NCBI GenBank assembly: GCA_021732995.1
Contig: JAKFWA010000017.1
Location: forward strand, 42,147 to 106,146
Length of the DNA stretch: 64,000 bases
Direction: 5' to 3'
Origin: Planctomycetaceae bacterium
GTDB taxonomy: Bacteria > Planctomycetota > Planctomycetia > Planctomycetales > Planctomycetaceae
How positions within the stretch are numbered: position 1 is the first letter of the stretch; every line of letters starts with the position of its first letter. Positions 38,141-47,759 of this stretch are shown in pieces. The notes under the pieces are model-generated. The model saw only the letters and a list, made by a program, of their open reading frames with translations. It had not been told where the DNA came from and searched no databases. Both the position numbers and the translations under genes were made by a program.

Positions 38141-40339
38141 ATGAAGTTCCCCAAGAGTTCATCGCGTCACCTGAAACGCGGTTTGTTGGCCCTCGGCCTG
38201 GTTGCTGGAGTTGGTCTGGCTCAATGGTCGCCCAGTTTCTTTCTGAGCGCTCAAGAAGCCGCTCAGGCTCCAACTGGCTTGCGAGGCATTCTCGCCGCTC
38301 AGATTCCCGTGGGACTCATCGAAGACGATTTCGTTTCCAGCCTGGGCGAGTCCTGGGGTGACTGGAGCAAGGGGACGGCCAAGCTGGTTGCGGACCTCTA
38401 CGAGAAGGAAGGTCTGGACGCCGCTGGTCAGCGCGAGATCCTGGGCTCACTGAAGGTGAAGCTCGGCACGATGGAGAAGGCCCTGGCGGACGCCAAGTAC
38501 GGAGCCATCCTCGACAAGCTCGCTCAGCAACACGGTCGACTGTCGCGTCGCGTCTGGGTTGCTCAAGGAGCCCTGGACACGCTGGAGCTGAATCCTCAGA
38601 CGGCGCAGGCGAATCGAGTGAAATCGGCGCAGCTCAAGGCTGCCGAAGCTGCGAAAGCTTTGGATGCCTATCTCGGCGGTATCGAGAACGGCCAATCCTG
38701 GCGCGCGTTTGCCAAAACAAGTGATGTCAGCAAGCTGGCGAGCAGCGAAGTTCCCGCGGAGGTCATCAGCACCGTCCAGGGACGTCTCACCAATCTCGAC
38801 AAGCTGCAGTCGGATGACCAACGCAAGTTCGTGCAACGCACCGTGTTCGCCAATCTGCGTTCGGCTCTGGATGAATACGTCGCCGTCGTCAACGCTCCCG
38901 CCCCGACTGTGAATCAGGCGGCTCTGCGAGAGTCTCTGAAGAAGCTGGTCGAGTCTCTGGAGAAGTACGAGGAAGGCCGCTCGATCGAGGACGCCAAGGC
39001 TGCTCGTGCGACGTTTGCGGAAATTCGCAAGCAGGCGGCAGACGGCGGTGAAGTGTTGGGCGACGCACTGTCGGCCAGCTACTTCAACTACAACACGCGC
39101 GTGATTGCCTCGGAAACCTTCCTGACGAAGGTCATCGGCGAGCAGCAGAAAGAAACGGGGCCGGTGGATGACTTCGTCCTCGGAGCCAAGGTTGATGGTA
39201 CTCAGTGGACGACCACCAGCGTGGGCGTTGATCTGGTGCCCAGCGCCAAGGACATCCGCTTTGCCCTGACGCTGACCGGCATTTCGCAGACCAGCACTCA
39301 GGGCGTGACCGATCAGGCGACGATCTTCACGTCGGGCTATCACCAGTTCTGGGCTCGCAAGCAGATCGCCTTCGATGGTGACCGCTTCACAACGGCTCCC
39401 GGCACGATCAACGTGCAGGCGAACAACACGACCACGGGTGCTCGTACTCGCGTGAGTGGCGTGCCGCTGCTGGGTAGTATCGCTGACAACTATGCGGTCG
39501 GCGAAGCTGGTAACCGTCGCGGAGCGTCGGAAGCGATTGCCGCCGACAAGCTGCGTAATCGCGTGCTGCCGCGCTTCGATCAGGAAGCGGACAGCAAGTT
39601 CGGCGACTACAGCAAGCAGATTGAATCTGATGTCAACGAGAAGTTGCGTGCGAATGGCCTGTTCCCATCCGCTCGCAGCTATCGCACGACGGACACCGAT
39701 CTCGCGATCAGCACGCGGCTGATGGAGAACGGCGAACTCGGTGGCGACTCGACCCGCCTGACGGCCGGTTCCGCGGTTGGCGCGTCTGTCCATCTGCATG
39801 AGACGGCGATCAACAACGCTCTCGATCGTCTGGGTCTGGGTGGCAAGAGTTTGACTGAAGACGAACTCGCCGTTGAACTCGCGAATGCCGTCAAGACGCT
39901 GACCGGTAAGGTCATTAACCTGAAGAAGAAGGACAACGAGAAGCCGGACAACACCAAGTTCGTGTTCCCGGCTCAAGACGCGTTGCGGATTCGTCTGCAG
40001 GATGGCCAGGTGACGTTGATCTTCCGCATGGGACTGAAGCCGGAAGACAGCGAAGCGATCCCGACTCAGGAAATCGCCGTACCAATCGTGATTTCGATTG
40101 CGGGTAGCGATGTGAAGCTGGAAGCCGGTCAGGTCACGGTGTCACCGGTTGAAATGGTGACGAATCCGGTTGAGCAACGTGCTCGCGCCGCCGTGGTGAC
40201 CACCAAGATCCAGAAGGCATTGCCCACTCGCACCGCTGACCGCTTCATCGATATCAAGCGTGGCGAAGGCGCCGCCGTCAAAGTTGCAGTGACTCAGGTC
40301 AAGGCGAACGGTGGCTGGCTGAGCATTGTGCTCGAGTAA
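38141..40339 (+). CDS. Exported protein of unknown function, 732 residues
   Basis: Starts at the ATG at 38141, with GGAG nine bases upstream. A signal peptide ([29 protein letters not shown]) is visible. Residues about 70-330 are helical and charged, with Ala/Lys/Leu/Glu patterns suggesting coiled or helical-bundle structure. From about 335 the chain becomes beta-rich ([67 protein letters not shown]). Then comes a mixed part with [39 protein letters not shown] and a beta-rich end ([30 protein letters not shown]). I do not recognise the family. The middle resembles planctomycete periplasmic proteins of unknown role. It is a single-gene unit closed by a strong terminator. Confidence 0.85.
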   Translation: MKFPKSSSRHLKRGLLALGLVAGVGLAQWSPSFFLSAQEAAQAPTGLRGILAAQIPVGLIEDDFVSSLGESWGDWSKGTAKLVADLYEKEGLDAAGQREILGSLKVKLGTMEKALADAKYGAILDKLAQQHGRLSRRVWVAQGALDTLELNPQTAQANRVKSAQLKAAEAAKALDAYLGGIENGQSWRAFAKTSDVSKLASSEVPAEVISTVQGRLTNLDKLQSDDQRKFVQRTVFANLRSALDEYVAVVNAPAPTVNQAALRESLKKLVESLEKYEEGRSIEDAKAARATFAEIRKQAADGGEVLGDALSASYFNYNTRVIASETFLTKVIGEQQKETGPVDDFVLGAKVDGTQWTTTSVGVDLVPSAKDIRFALTLTGISQTSTQGVTDQATIFTSGYHQFWARKQIAFDGDRFTTAPGTINVQANNTTTGARTRVSGVPLLGSIADNYAVGEAGNRRGASEAIAADKLRNRVLPRFDQEADSKFGDYSKQIESDVNEKLRANGLFPSARSYRTTDTDLAISTRLMENGELGGDSTRLTAGSAVGASVHLHETAINNALDRLGLGGKSLTEDELAVELANAVKTLTGKVINLKKKDNEKPDNTKFVFPAQDALRIRLQDGQVTLIFRMGLKPEDSEAIPTQEIAVPIVISIAGSDVKLEAGQVTVSPVEMVTNPVEQRARAAVVTTKIQKALPTRTADRFIDIKRGEGAAVKVAVTQVKANGGWLSIVLE

Positions 40340-40373
40340 CCTGCACGCAGATTGACTTTGTCCGAAGTCTGAG

Positions 40374-40406
40374 AAGCCCGCGAGTGAACAACTCGCGGGC
40401 TTTTTT
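40374..40406 (+). terminator. Strong rho-independent terminator
   Basis: AAGCCCGCGAGT (40374-40385) pairs perfectly with ACTCGCGGGCTT (40391-40402) around the 5-nt loop GAACA and runs into TTTTTT (40401-40406). It ends the transcript of the exported protein at 38141-40339. Confidence 0.93.
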
Positions 40407-40554
40407 CGTATTTCGAGCGGCGATTGATTTGCTGGCCGCCGGACGGATTCGCCGCGGGCCGTTCCGTGGTATCCTCGACGCGTGGCTGGTGATTCAACGG
40501 CGTTGGAAGCTCGTTGAAACGGCTTGCTCAACACACGCTCGGAGCGATGGCCCC

Positions 40555-42003
40555 ATGAGTGCGGATCAGTTTTTCGCGGAACTTCGACGGATCTATCCGG
40601 CCAAGCGGCTGCTGACGAACGCGGCTGAAGTGGCGCCGTACGAGTCCGACGGGCTCACTGCGTTTCGCGCGAAGCCTGCTGGAGTTGTGCTGCCGGAAAC
40701 TCAGCAGGAAGTCATCGACACCGTCAAGCTGTGTCATCGTTACAACGTGCCGTTCATGGCTCGCGGGAGCGGTACCAGTTTGAGCGGCGGTTCGGTCCCG
40801 ATTGAGGACGGACTGGTGCTGGCCTTGAACCGGATGAACAAGCTGCTGCGTTACGACGCGAAGCAACGCATCGCAGTCGTCGAACCCGGCATCATCAACT
40901 TGCGCGTTTCACAGCGAGCAGTGACTGACAAGCTATACTACGCGCCTGACCCGTCCAGCGGCCCGGTCTGCACGATCGGTGGTAACGTCGCGTTCAATTC
41001 CGGCGGTGCACACTGCCTGAAGTACGGCATGACTTCCAATCATGTGCTGGGTATCAAGGCTGTGCTGCCGGATGGTGAAGTCTGTGAGTTCGGCGGCGAC
41101 AGCCTGGAAGGCTCCGGCCCGGACCTCACCGGGATGTTCATCGGTTGCGAGGGCCTGTTCGGCGTGGCTCTGGAGATCACGCTGCGTCTGCTGCCGAAGC
41201 CTGAGGTCTATCACACCGTGCAGGCTGCGTATGACTCGCTGGAGAAAGCCGGCAACGCGGTGGCGATGGTGGTGGCGTCGGGGCTATTGCCCGGCGCGAT
41301 GGAGATCATGGATCGTCTGTCGATGGATGCCGCCAACGTGGCCGTGGCGGCGGGCTATCCGACCGATGCCAAGGCGATGCTGATTGTGGAACTCGAAGGC
41401 CCGGCCGAAGAGGTCGAAGCCGAGAAGCCGCGACTCGACAAGGTCATTGCCGAGTCGGGAGCGTATCTCACTCAGGTGGCTCAGACCGACGCAGATCGGC
41501 TGCGCATCTGGACCGGTCGCAAGAGTGCATTCTCGGCGGTGGGGCGTTTGAGTCCTGACTTCATCGTTCAAGACGGCGTTGTCCCGCGATCGAAACTGGG
41601 CTACGCATTGGCCGAGATTGAGAGGCTCAGCGCTGAATTCGGAGTTCGAGTCGCCAACGTCTTTCACGCTGGCGACGGCAATCTGCATCCCTTGATCATG
41701 TTCGATGGTCGCAAGGAAGGCGCCTTGCATCACGCTGAAGAGCTGGCCGGCGAGATTCTGCGGCTGTGTATCCGCCTCGGTGGTTCGATCACCGGCGAGC
41801 ATGGTGTGGGGCTGGAGAAGCGGGCCTATATCACGGATCAGTTCGGCGAAAAGGACGTCGAGTTCATGCGTCGCATCCGCCGGGCGATTGATCCCGGAGA
41901 ACTCGCCAATCGCGGCAAGATGCTGCCGGAGAAAGGTGCTCCCGCGCTGACGGCCAGTGGGCCTCACCCGTTGGAAACGAAGGGCATCATTTCGCGCATG
42001 TGA
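40555..42003 (+). CDS. FAD-linked oxidase, GlcD-like (glycolate/D-lactate dehydrogenase subunit)
   Basis: A 482-residue flavoprotein from the ATG at 40555, with GGAG ten bases upstream. The same frame runs back to 40384 but would begin inside the terminator. The FAD-binding type 4 (PCMH) domain shows [30 protein letters not shown] and [29 protein letters not shown]. The C-terminal FAD-oxidase domain shows [17 protein letters not shown] and [15 protein letters not shown]. These are hallmarks of GlcD, which oxidises glycolate or a related 2-hydroxy acid to the 2-oxo acid. GlcE and GlcF partners are not adjacent. Ubi-family neighbours downstream suggest no direct pathway link. Substrate is uncertain within the family. 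Confidence 0.93.
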   Translation: MSADQFFAELRRIYPAKRLLTNAAEVAPYESDGLTAFRAKPAGVVLPETQQEVIDTVKLCHRYNVPFMARGSGTSLSGGSVPIEDGLVLALNRMNKLLRYDAKQRIAVVEPGIINLRVSQRAVTDKLYYAPDPSSGPVCTIGGNVAFNSGGAHCLKYGMTSNHVLGIKAVLPDGEVCEFGGDSLEGSGPDLTGMFIGCEGLFGVALEITLRLLPKPEVYHTVQAAYDSLEKAGNAVAMVVASGLLPGAMEIMDRLSMDAANVAVAAGYPTDAKAMLIVELEGPAEEVEAEKPRLDKVIAESGAYLTQVAQTDADRLRIWTGRKSAFSAVGRLSPDFIVQDGVVPRSKLGYALAEIERLSAEFGVRVANVFHAGDGNLHPLIMFDGRKEGALHHAEELAGEILRLCIRLGGSITGEHGVGLEKRAYITDQFGEKDVEFMRRIRRAIDPGELANRGKMLPEKGAPALTASGPHPLETKGIISRM

Positions 42004-42071
42004 TCGCGTTGCAGTGTCTCCCTGAATTTCTTCGCGAACGGCACGTCATCACGCAGACTGAATAACGACCC

Positions 42072-43025
42072 ATGACAGAATCGAATTCGATCCCCTTGCC
42101 CGCCGAGCCTGAGCCCGCATCCGGAGGCGGACTGCCCTTGGCACTCGCCCAACTGGTGCGCCTGCCGAATGTCTTCACCGCGATGGCGGACATCTTTCTG
42201 GGCTTTGCGCTGACGCATGGATCGTTTGAGCCTGTGCCGCAGTTCGTGATGCTGATCGTGGCATCGGTCTGCCACTATTGGGCGGGCATGATTTTCAATG
42301 ATGTGTTTGATCGGCAGATCGACCTCAAAGAGCGACCCTTGCGACCGATTCCCTCTGGCCGAGTTCCGTTGAAGCTAGCCGTTACGCTGGGACTCGCATT
42401 GAACGTGATCGGAATCGGCATCGCGGCAGCGGTGGGTATGAACTCGCTGTTCGTGGCTCTGGCATTAACGACGGCCATCTATCTGTATGACGGCCCGCTG
42501 AAGCGAACTCCGCTGGGGCCGCTGGCGATGGGCAGTTGCCGCTTCTTCAACGTCCTGCTGGGTGCCAGCGCACTGACGATCGTTGATGGCGAATCGACCT
42601 TGCTGATGCAGTCGCTGCATGTAGCTGCGGGGTTGGGAGTGTACGTCACCGGCCTGACATGGTTCGCGAAGCAGGAAGCCAAGTGGAGCAATCGCGGCCT
42701 GCTGGTCGGCGCCGCGGTGGTCATCAATCTCGGACTGGCGATTCTGCTGGCGTTTCTGGCAAACGCGCCCGCTCAGAGCGATCGCTCAATGTCGATGGTG
42801 CTGCTGGCCGTGGTGGCATTGACGGTGATTCGGCGACTTGTGACAGCGATCATTGAACCGTCGCCCGAGCACGTGCAGTTGGCCATCAAGATCATGTTGC
42901 TGTCGCTGGTCATGCTGGATGCGATGCTGGTCGTGTTCACGACGGGGCAACCGACATTGGGTGTTGCTACCGCAGCGTTGCTGGTACCAGCCTTCATTCT
43001 GGCCCGCTGGATTCCCATGACCTGA
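42072..43025 (+). CDS. UbiA-family prenyltransferase (integral membrane)
   Basis: A 317-residue protein, starting 68 bp after the GlcD-like gene, probably in the same transcript. About eight hydrophobic segments follow a short cytosolic N-terminus. The first aspartate-rich motif NDVFDRQID (Asn76, Asp77, Asp80, Asp84) is followed by LKERPLRPIPSG, the region that binds Mg2+ and prenyl diphosphate. A YLYDGPLKRTPLGPLAMGSCR block stands at the second motif position. Members transfer polyprenyl groups to aromatic or other acceptors in quinone, heme, chlorophyll or related lipid pathways. The acceptor cannot be told. No ubiquinone or menaquinone genes are adjacent. Confidence 0.9.
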   Translation: MTESNSIPLPAEPEPASGGGLPLALAQLVRLPNVFTAMADIFLGFALTHGSFEPVPQFVMLIVASVCHYWAGMIFNDVFDRQIDLKERPLRPIPSGRVPLKLAVTLGLALNVIGIGIAAAVGMNSLFVALALTTAIYLYDGPLKRTPLGPLAMGSCRFFNVLLGASALTIVDGESTLLMQSLHVAAGLGVYVTGLTWFAKQEAKWSNRGLLVGAAVVINLGLAILLAFLANAPAQSDRSMSMVLLAVVALTVIRRLVTAIIEPSPEHVQLAIKIMLLSLVMLDAMLVVFTTGQPTLGVATAALLVPAFILARWIPMT

Positions 43026-43048
43026 TGCGCCGGTTACGCGCTTCGTGG

Positions 43049-43161
43049 CCAAGGCGTCTCGCCTTGGTCTGATTGGCGACGTGATTAACAACCTGAGGTT
43101 GGGATCGTCCCCCTCTTCCGGCCTGACGGCCACCTTCTCCCCCTTGCGAAGGGGGAGAAGG
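43049..43161. repeat. Two hairpin-forming repeats between convergent genes
   Basis: CCAAGGCG-TCT-CGCCTTGG (43049-43067) is an 8-bp hairpin. CCTTCTCCCCCTT-GCG-AAGGGGGAGAAGG (43133-43161) is a perfect 13-bp hairpin. Neither has a U-run, so they resemble mobile repeat remnants that may double as weak terminators between the UbiA-type gene and the DUF1501 gene. Confidence 0.8.
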
Positions 43162-43171
43162 ACTTAGCGTC

Positions 43172-44653
43172 CTACGCAAGGATCTCGTGAATGGGCTTGC
43201 CGTGGTCGATGTCCAGCCGCTTGCGGCCGGGGATCTCGAGGCGGCGTGAGTCCAGCCCGAGCTGCTGCATGATGGTCGCGTGGATGTCGGTGACGTAGTG
43301 CCGGTTCTCCACCGCGTGGAAACCGATCTCGTCCGTCACGCCGTGAGCAATACCACCTTTGATGCCACCGCCTGCCATCCAGACAGAGAAGCCATAGATG
43401 TGATGATCGCGGCCATCGGACCCTTGAGTGCCTGGCGTGCGACCGAATTCACTCGCGAAGACCACCAGCGTGGAGTCCAGCAACCCGCGCTGCTTCAGGT
43501 CCTTCAACAATCCGGCAATCGGTTTGTCGACGGCTTTGAAGTTGCGTTCGTGGTTGGCCTTCAAGCCGCCGTGAGCGTCCCAGACGCCGGCGCCACCAGC
43601 TCCGTGCTGCACTTGAATGAACCGCACGCCACGCTCGACAAAACGCCGACAGACCAGCATCTGCTCGCCAAACGCGCGCGTGGCCGGATCATCGAGCCCG
43701 TACATCTTGATCGTGTCGGGGGTCTCCTGATTGACGTTCATGACGTCGGGCACGGAAGCCTGCATGCGATAAGCCAGTTCGTACGCCTTGATGCGGGCAT
43801 TCAGCGCCGGGTCCTGCGGGTACGCGGTGGACCTCAACTGATTCAGCTTGCCGACGAGATCGAAGCCAACGCGTTGTTCTTCGGCACTGAGATCCCGCTC
43901 CGGACGACCGAAGTCCAGCGGGTTCTTCAGGTCGACTCGCAACGGAATCGCATCGTGCGCCGGGCCGAGGTAGTGGCCATCTTTCGCGTTCCAGTATTCG
44001 CGATTGCCAATCGAGATGAACTGCGGCAGGTTGTCGTTGATGGAGCCCAGTCCGTAATGCACCCAGGCGCCGAGCGTGGGGTATTCCCCGTCGAGCATGT
44101 GACGACCGGAGTGGAACTGGGTCTGGGCGCCATGATTGTCGTCGGTTGTAAACGTGGAACGCACGATCGCGATGTCATCAATGCAACTGCCGACGTGTGG
44201 TACCCAGTCACTGAGTTCGATGCCGGCTTCTCCGTACTTCCGAAAACCGACCTGCAACGGGTAGAGCTTGTTGCGTTGCTGACCGTTGGCGTCGTTGACG
44301 ACGGTGACTCGTGCCAGCTTCAGCTTCTCGGGGTTCTGGGCATCCTTGTACGGCGTTTCGCCGATGCTCTTGCCGGCGTACTTCGTCAATTCGGGTTTGG
44401 GATCGAATGACTCAACGTGTGAAACTCCACCGTTCATAAACAGCCAGATCACGCTCTTCGCTCGCGGCGTGAAATGCGGCTGACCGTCCGGCGGCACCCA
44501 CGTTGGTGGAGCGTCGGCTCGCAGAACGCCGTCTTGAGCCAGCATCGCTCCGAGTGCCAGACCGGCGAAACCCAGGCCCGCGTTGCCAAAGAAGGCTCGG
44601 CGATTGAGCCCGCCAGGAGAATATGTGTGCGAATTGGAAATCGACTGCGACAT
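43172..44653 (-). CDS. DUF1501 family exported protein (copy 2)
   Basis: A 493-residue protein with the twin-arginine-like start [25 protein letters not shown]. Family landmarks follow: [106 protein letters not shown] and [21 protein letters not shown]. This set is the common planctomycete type, usually encoded directly after a DUF1549/DUF1553 protein with which it is thought to work. Here the upstream neighbour is a repeat-filled gap and a lipoprotein gene, so the usual partner is missing. Located in periplasm or pirellulosome side of the membrane by inference. Substrate is unknown. Confidence 0.93.
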   Translation of the reverse strand: MSQSISNSHTYSPGGLNRRAFFGNAGLGFAGLALGAMLAQDGVLRADAPPTWVPPDGQPHFTPRAKSVIWLFMNGGVSHVESFDPKPELTKYAGKSIGETPYKDAQNPEKLKLARVTVVNDANGQQRNKLYPLQVGFRKYGEAGIELSDWVPHVGSCIDDIAIVRSTFTTDDNHGAQTQFHSGRHMLDGEYPTLGAWVHYGLGSINDNLPQFISIGNREYWNAKDGHYLGPAHDAIPLRVDLKNPLDFGRPERDLSAEEQRVGFDLVGKLNQLRSTAYPQDPALNARIKAYELAYRMQASVPDVMNVNQETPDTIKMYGLDDPATRAFGEQMLVCRRFVERGVRFIQVQHGAGGAGVWDAHGGLKANHERNFKAVDKPIAGLLKDLKQRGLLDSTLVVFASEFGRTPGTQGSDGRDHHIYGFSVWMAGGGIKGGIAHGVTDEIGFHAVENRHYVTDIHATIMQQLGLDSRRLEIPGRKRLDIDHGKPIHEILA

Positions 44654-45010
44654 GGGGATGTGCCCCTGTGGTCCGGATGAACTGGCTTGAGCAAGCTAGT
44701 CGCTGTGTCACAGCAAGGAACTGGGGTGCCACTCAACGCCGTGCAGAAACTGGGTAATGTTGTCCAAGGTGGCCCGCACTCTCCGTGTGCGGGCATGTCG
44801 GCACACGGAGAGTGCCGACCACAAGGCTGGCCACACTCCGAGGACCGAAGATCTCCAACAACCGTCAAGATGGCGACCGGCACCATCCAAGAACTTTTGC
44901 TACCAGCTTACCCAAACTCTGAACGGCGTTGGGTACCACTGGCTCTGCCAGTGCCCAATTCCTGCACTGGCGAAGCCAGTGGCACTCCTGAACTAAGCTG
45001 TGACAAAACA
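44654..45010. repeat. Repeat-filled intergenic region, 357 bp
   Basis: Two inverted repeats occupy this gap. CACTCTCCGTGTGC (44777-44790) pairs perfectly with 44801-44814 around a 10-nt loop. A 21-nt arm starting GTACCACTGGCTCTGCC (44933-44953) pairs at 18 of 21 positions with 44965-44985. No gene is supported here; the frames that cross it read through both arms of the repeats. Confidence 0.8.
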
Positions 45011-45481
45011 CTAGTCGCGCAATTCGAGCGTTATATCCTGTGGCTCGCCCTCTTTGACTTCAACTGAGAGGTCCGAGCCCAGCAGGTCCATGTACTTGGC
45101 CGGGAACGGTGGTTTCGGCGGCTCCTTGTCGGGGTTGTTCTGCAGGGCGGCCATCGCGGCGGCGTAGTCGGCACCATCCACACTCGCCGCACCGGGCGCA
45201 CCCGCCGCACTTTTGACGGTGACAATCACCTTGTGTTTACCGGGCAACACACCGTCGTTCGGAGCGTAGGTGGTCAGGGTAAATTCGCCGTTCGGACCGG
45301 TATCACCGCTGGCGGGACTCGGAGCTTTCTCGGGGAAGAATTGCACTTGCGCGTTCGTGACGGGAGCACCCTGATAGACCAGCTTGCCTTTGAAGGGCAC
45401 GGGCGTCGGACGAGAGTTTCCACCGCAACCCGCCAGGAGCATCGCAACCGCAATCAGACTCGAGCTATACGCAAACTTCAT
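45011..45481 (-). CDS. Small lipoprotein with carboxypeptidase-regulatory-like beta-sandwich
   Basis: A 156-residue protein with a lipoprotein signal, SSLIAVAMLLAGCGG, placing the modified Cys near residue 19. The mature part starts VPFKGKLVYQGAPVTNAQVQFFPEKAP, then DTGPNGEFTLTTYAPNDGVLPGKHKVIVTV, a transthyretin-like beta-sandwich typical of many short planctomycete lipoproteins. The C-terminus (FPAKYMDLLGSDLSVEVKEGEPQDITLELRD) is characteristic of the same group, which is often encoded beside DUF1559 genes, as it is here (51 bp downstream of the next one). I infer co-expression with the DUF1559 gene at 45532-46509. Function is unknown. Confidence 0.88.
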   Translation of the reverse strand: MKFAYSSSLIAVAMLLAGCGGNSRPTPVPFKGKLVYQGAPVTNAQVQFFPEKAPSPASGDTGPNGEFTLTTYAPNDGVLPGKHKVIVTVKSAAGAPGAASVDGADYAAAMAALQNNPDKEPPKPPFPAKYMDLLGSDLSVEVKEGEPQDITLELRD

Positions 45482-45531
45482 GACGACTCCGCAAGCAACG
45501 ATCGAAAGAGTGAATGACGAAAGCGGATGGC

Positions 45532-46509
45532 CTAGAACTCGGAGAGCACTTCAGAGTCTCGACGGTCACCGAGACGCTGGAAATTGCGATAGTCGATGTT
45601 CTGGTTGAGGAAGTGCACCGCACCATCACCCATCACCACGTGAACTCCGTTGCCGTGACGTGACTTGAACCCGCCTTCAGTCGCCCAGCCGTTCCACGAA
45701 TTGCAGTTCAGCGGCGTGCCGTTGTTTCCCGGAGGCTCGCCCACGCAGGACGGATAGTTGATCGGAATCGCCGTCGAGTGGATACCGATGTGAGAGGTGT
45801 ACCAGCCCAGGGTATCAATGTGGGCGCTGCAGCCCGCGACGACTTCACCCATGGCGATCGTGTTGGACAACCCGTCCGTGACGTCTTTAGGTCGAGCCGC
45901 CCAAGCCGCGCGGCCAGCAAACATGCCGGAAATATTGGCCGGATTGGCATGGTTCGAATGGGCGTCGGAGCCAGTACCGAAGGTGTTTCCGGGGAAGATC
46001 GTGCAGGAGCCCGCATTGCTGGCCGTGGCCTGCGCTCCCACTGAAGGCACGTAATTCGTAATCGCCTTGCCGGTAGAACCCAGTCCACGATGGGTATCGC
46101 TCGGGCAGTTCAGCGGAGAGATGACGTGTCTCTGCAGCGTTGGTGTGCCATCAATCTGAGCGACCACGTCCCCGTCGAAATTAAGCTGCTCGTACAGAGT
46201 AATTTTGTCGATGTACGGCAGGAGGTGCACCATCACCGTTCCCTTCCGATGGCGCCCGACCTCATACGAGTACGAACCGGCGACCCCCAGTCCATGATTG
46301 ATCGGGAACATGCCGTGGGACTCCTGGTACGTGTGCAGGGCGATCCCAAGCTGTTTGAGGTTATTGCGGCACTGCGTCCTGCGGGCAGACTCCCGGGCCT
46401 GCTGAACGGCTGGCAACAACAACGCGATCAGAACGGCGATGATGGCAATCACGACGAGCAGTTCGATGAGCGTGAATCCGCGAGGCTTTTTCATCAGGGT
46501 GCGGCTCAT
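45532..46509 (-). CDS. DUF1559 family pseudopilin-like protein (copy 2)
   Basis: A 325-residue protein. The frame is open far upstream to 47469, but that part is antisense to RsmH. I start at the ATG at 46509 ([20 protein letters not shown]), with an alternative ATG five codons later; no Shine-Dalgarno is evident. Prepilin-type leader, hydrophobic helix, [54 protein letters not shown] and the terminal HGNGVHVVMGDGAVHFLNQNIDYRNFQRLGDRRD are all standard for the family. It is divergent from rsmH with 72 bp between them, and the lipoprotein gene follows. Confidence 0.92.
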   Translation of the reverse strand: MSRTLMKKPRGFTLIELLVVIAIIAVLIALLLPAVQQARESARRTQCRNNLKQLGIALHTYQESHGMFPINHGLGVAGSYSYEVGRHRKGTVMVHLLPYIDKITLYEQLNFDGDVVAQIDGTPTLQRHVISPLNCPSDTHRGLGSTGKAITNYVPSVGAQATASNAGSCTIFPGNTFGTGSDAHSNHANPANISGMFAGRAAWAARPKDVTDGLSNTIAMGEVVAGCSAHIDTLGWYTSHIGIHSTAIPINYPSCVGEPPGNNGTPLNCNSWNGWATEGGFKSRHGNGVHVVMGDGAVHFLNQNIDYRNFQRLGDRRDSEVLSEF

Positions 46510-46581
46510 ATGGGAATCCCGGCGAAGAGGATAAAGTGTGAAGCGTTGACACAACCAATCCACGAACGAACGTTGGCTTAT

Positions 46582-47634
46582 ATGAGTAACTCCGAACCGC
46601 AGAACTCGCAACGGCGTCCGCGTTACTCGGGCAAGCATCCGCGAAATTTTCAGGAAAAGTACAAGGAGCACGCTCCAGATCGCTATCCGGATGATGTCGC
46701 CAAAGTCCTTGCCAGCGGAAAAACCCCCGCCGGAACGCACCGGTCGATCATGGTGGCCGAGGTGCTGGAAGTGCTTGCGCCGCAGCCGGGTCAGGTGGCC
46801 GTGGACTGCACGCTGGGTTACGGCGGACATGCGGAATCGCTCCTGCAGCGCCTGTTGCCGGGTGGCAAGCTGATCGGGCTGGACGTTGATCCGCTGGAAC
46901 TGCCCAAAACGGAAGAGCGGCTGCGAAAACTGGGCTTTCCGGACGATGCCCTGATCGTGCGACGCATGAACTACGCGGGCATCAAGAAGATTGCCCGCGA
47001 GGTCTCGCCCGACGGAGTCGACCTGATTCTGGCGGATCTGGGGGTCTCGTCGATGCAGATTGACAACCCGCAGCGGGGCTTCAGTTTCAAGTTCGATGGC
47101 CCCCTCGATATGCGCATGAACCCGTTGCACGGAATTCCCGCATCGGCGTTGCTGTCCAAATTGACGCCCGCGGAACTGGCCAGGCTGCTGGAAGACAATG
47201 CGGATGAGGTCTATTCGCAGAGTGTCGCCAAGTTCATGCTGGCTGCTCACGCGCAAACGCCGCTGACGTCGACTCGCCAACTGCTGGAGTTGCTCAAGTC
47301 TGCCAAGTTCCCGCTCGCGTTTGGGGACACTCTGGAAGACATGATTCGGCGAGTCTTTCAAGCCTTGCGGATTGCGGTGAACGATGAGTTCGGGGCACTC
47401 GACAGTTTTCTGTACAGTCTGCCGGTGGCATTGAAACCCGGCGGGCGAGTTGCCATCCTCACGTTTCATTCCGGCGAAGATCGCCGCGTGAAGAAAGCGT
47501 TCAAAGCGGGTGCGGCAGCCGGGGTTTACTCCGAGGTTGCTGCCGAAGTCATACGACCGTCCAGGCAGGAACAGGCGGCCAATCCACGTTCTGCGTGTGC
47601 GAAACTAAGATACGCCGTGAGGGCGACGGACTGA
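46582..47634 (+). CDS. rsmH: 16S rRNA (cytosine1402-N4)-methyltransferase RsmH
   Basis: A 350-residue enzyme from the ATG at 46582; the same frame extends upstream to 46090 only because it lies antisense to the DUF1559 gene. A charged N-terminal extension of about 55 residues (RPRYSGKHPRNFQEKYKEHAPDRY) precedes the family start HRSIMVAEVLEVL. S-adenosylmethionine-binding and catalytic blocks are present: DCTLGYGGHAESLL, GLDVDPLEL, LILADLGVSSMQIDNPQRGFSF, GPLDMRM, and VFQALRIAVNDEFGALDSFL with PGGRVAILTFHSGEDR at the end. It methylates N4 of C1402 in 16S rRNA. In most bacteria it heads the division cluster; no mraZ, fts or mur gene is present here. Confidence 0.96.
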   Translation: MSNSEPQNSQRRPRYSGKHPRNFQEKYKEHAPDRYPDDVAKVLASGKTPAGTHRSIMVAEVLEVLAPQPGQVAVDCTLGYGGHAESLLQRLLPGGKLIGLDVDPLELPKTEERLRKLGFPDDALIVRRMNYAGIKKIAREVSPDGVDLILADLGVSSMQIDNPQRGFSFKFDGPLDMRMNPLHGIPASALLSKLTPAELARLLEDNADEVYSQSVAKFMLAAHAQTPLTSTRQLLELLKSAKFPLAFGDTLEDMIRRVFQALRIAVNDEFGALDSFLYSLPVALKPGGRVAILTFHSGEDRRVKKAFKAGAAAGVYSEVAAEVIRPSRQEQAANPRSACAKLRYAVRATD

Positions 47635-47759
47635 GCGTGTGCGAGTCCGGAACTCATCACGCGGAGGAACGCGCCCGGTCGGATTCGGGGCGCTACAGGT
47701 GGTCTTGAGACGGTGTAGCTTTGCCAGGAAGGCCCGGAGGTCTCCAGGGGAATGACAGC

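Noticed and set aside
38447..39976. A 509-codon minus-strand frame
   Set aside because: It is the shadow of the exported protein at 38141-40339, which has a signal peptide, ribosome site and terminator.
43280..44410. A 376-codon plus-strand frame
   Set aside because: Antisense to a well-supported DUF1501 gene.
44654..45010. Possible CRISPR-like repeat array
   Set aside because: The repeats are palindromes of different sequence with no regular spacers or direct repetition, and no cas gene is present.
46090..46581. Upstream extension of the RsmH frame
   Set aside because: It lies antisense to the DUF1559 gene, and RsmH family homology begins well after the ATG at 46582.
46510..47469. Upstream extension of the DUF1559 frame giving a 645-residue protein
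   Set aside because: The extension is antisense to rsmH, and the prepilin-type leader must be at the N-terminus to be cleaved.
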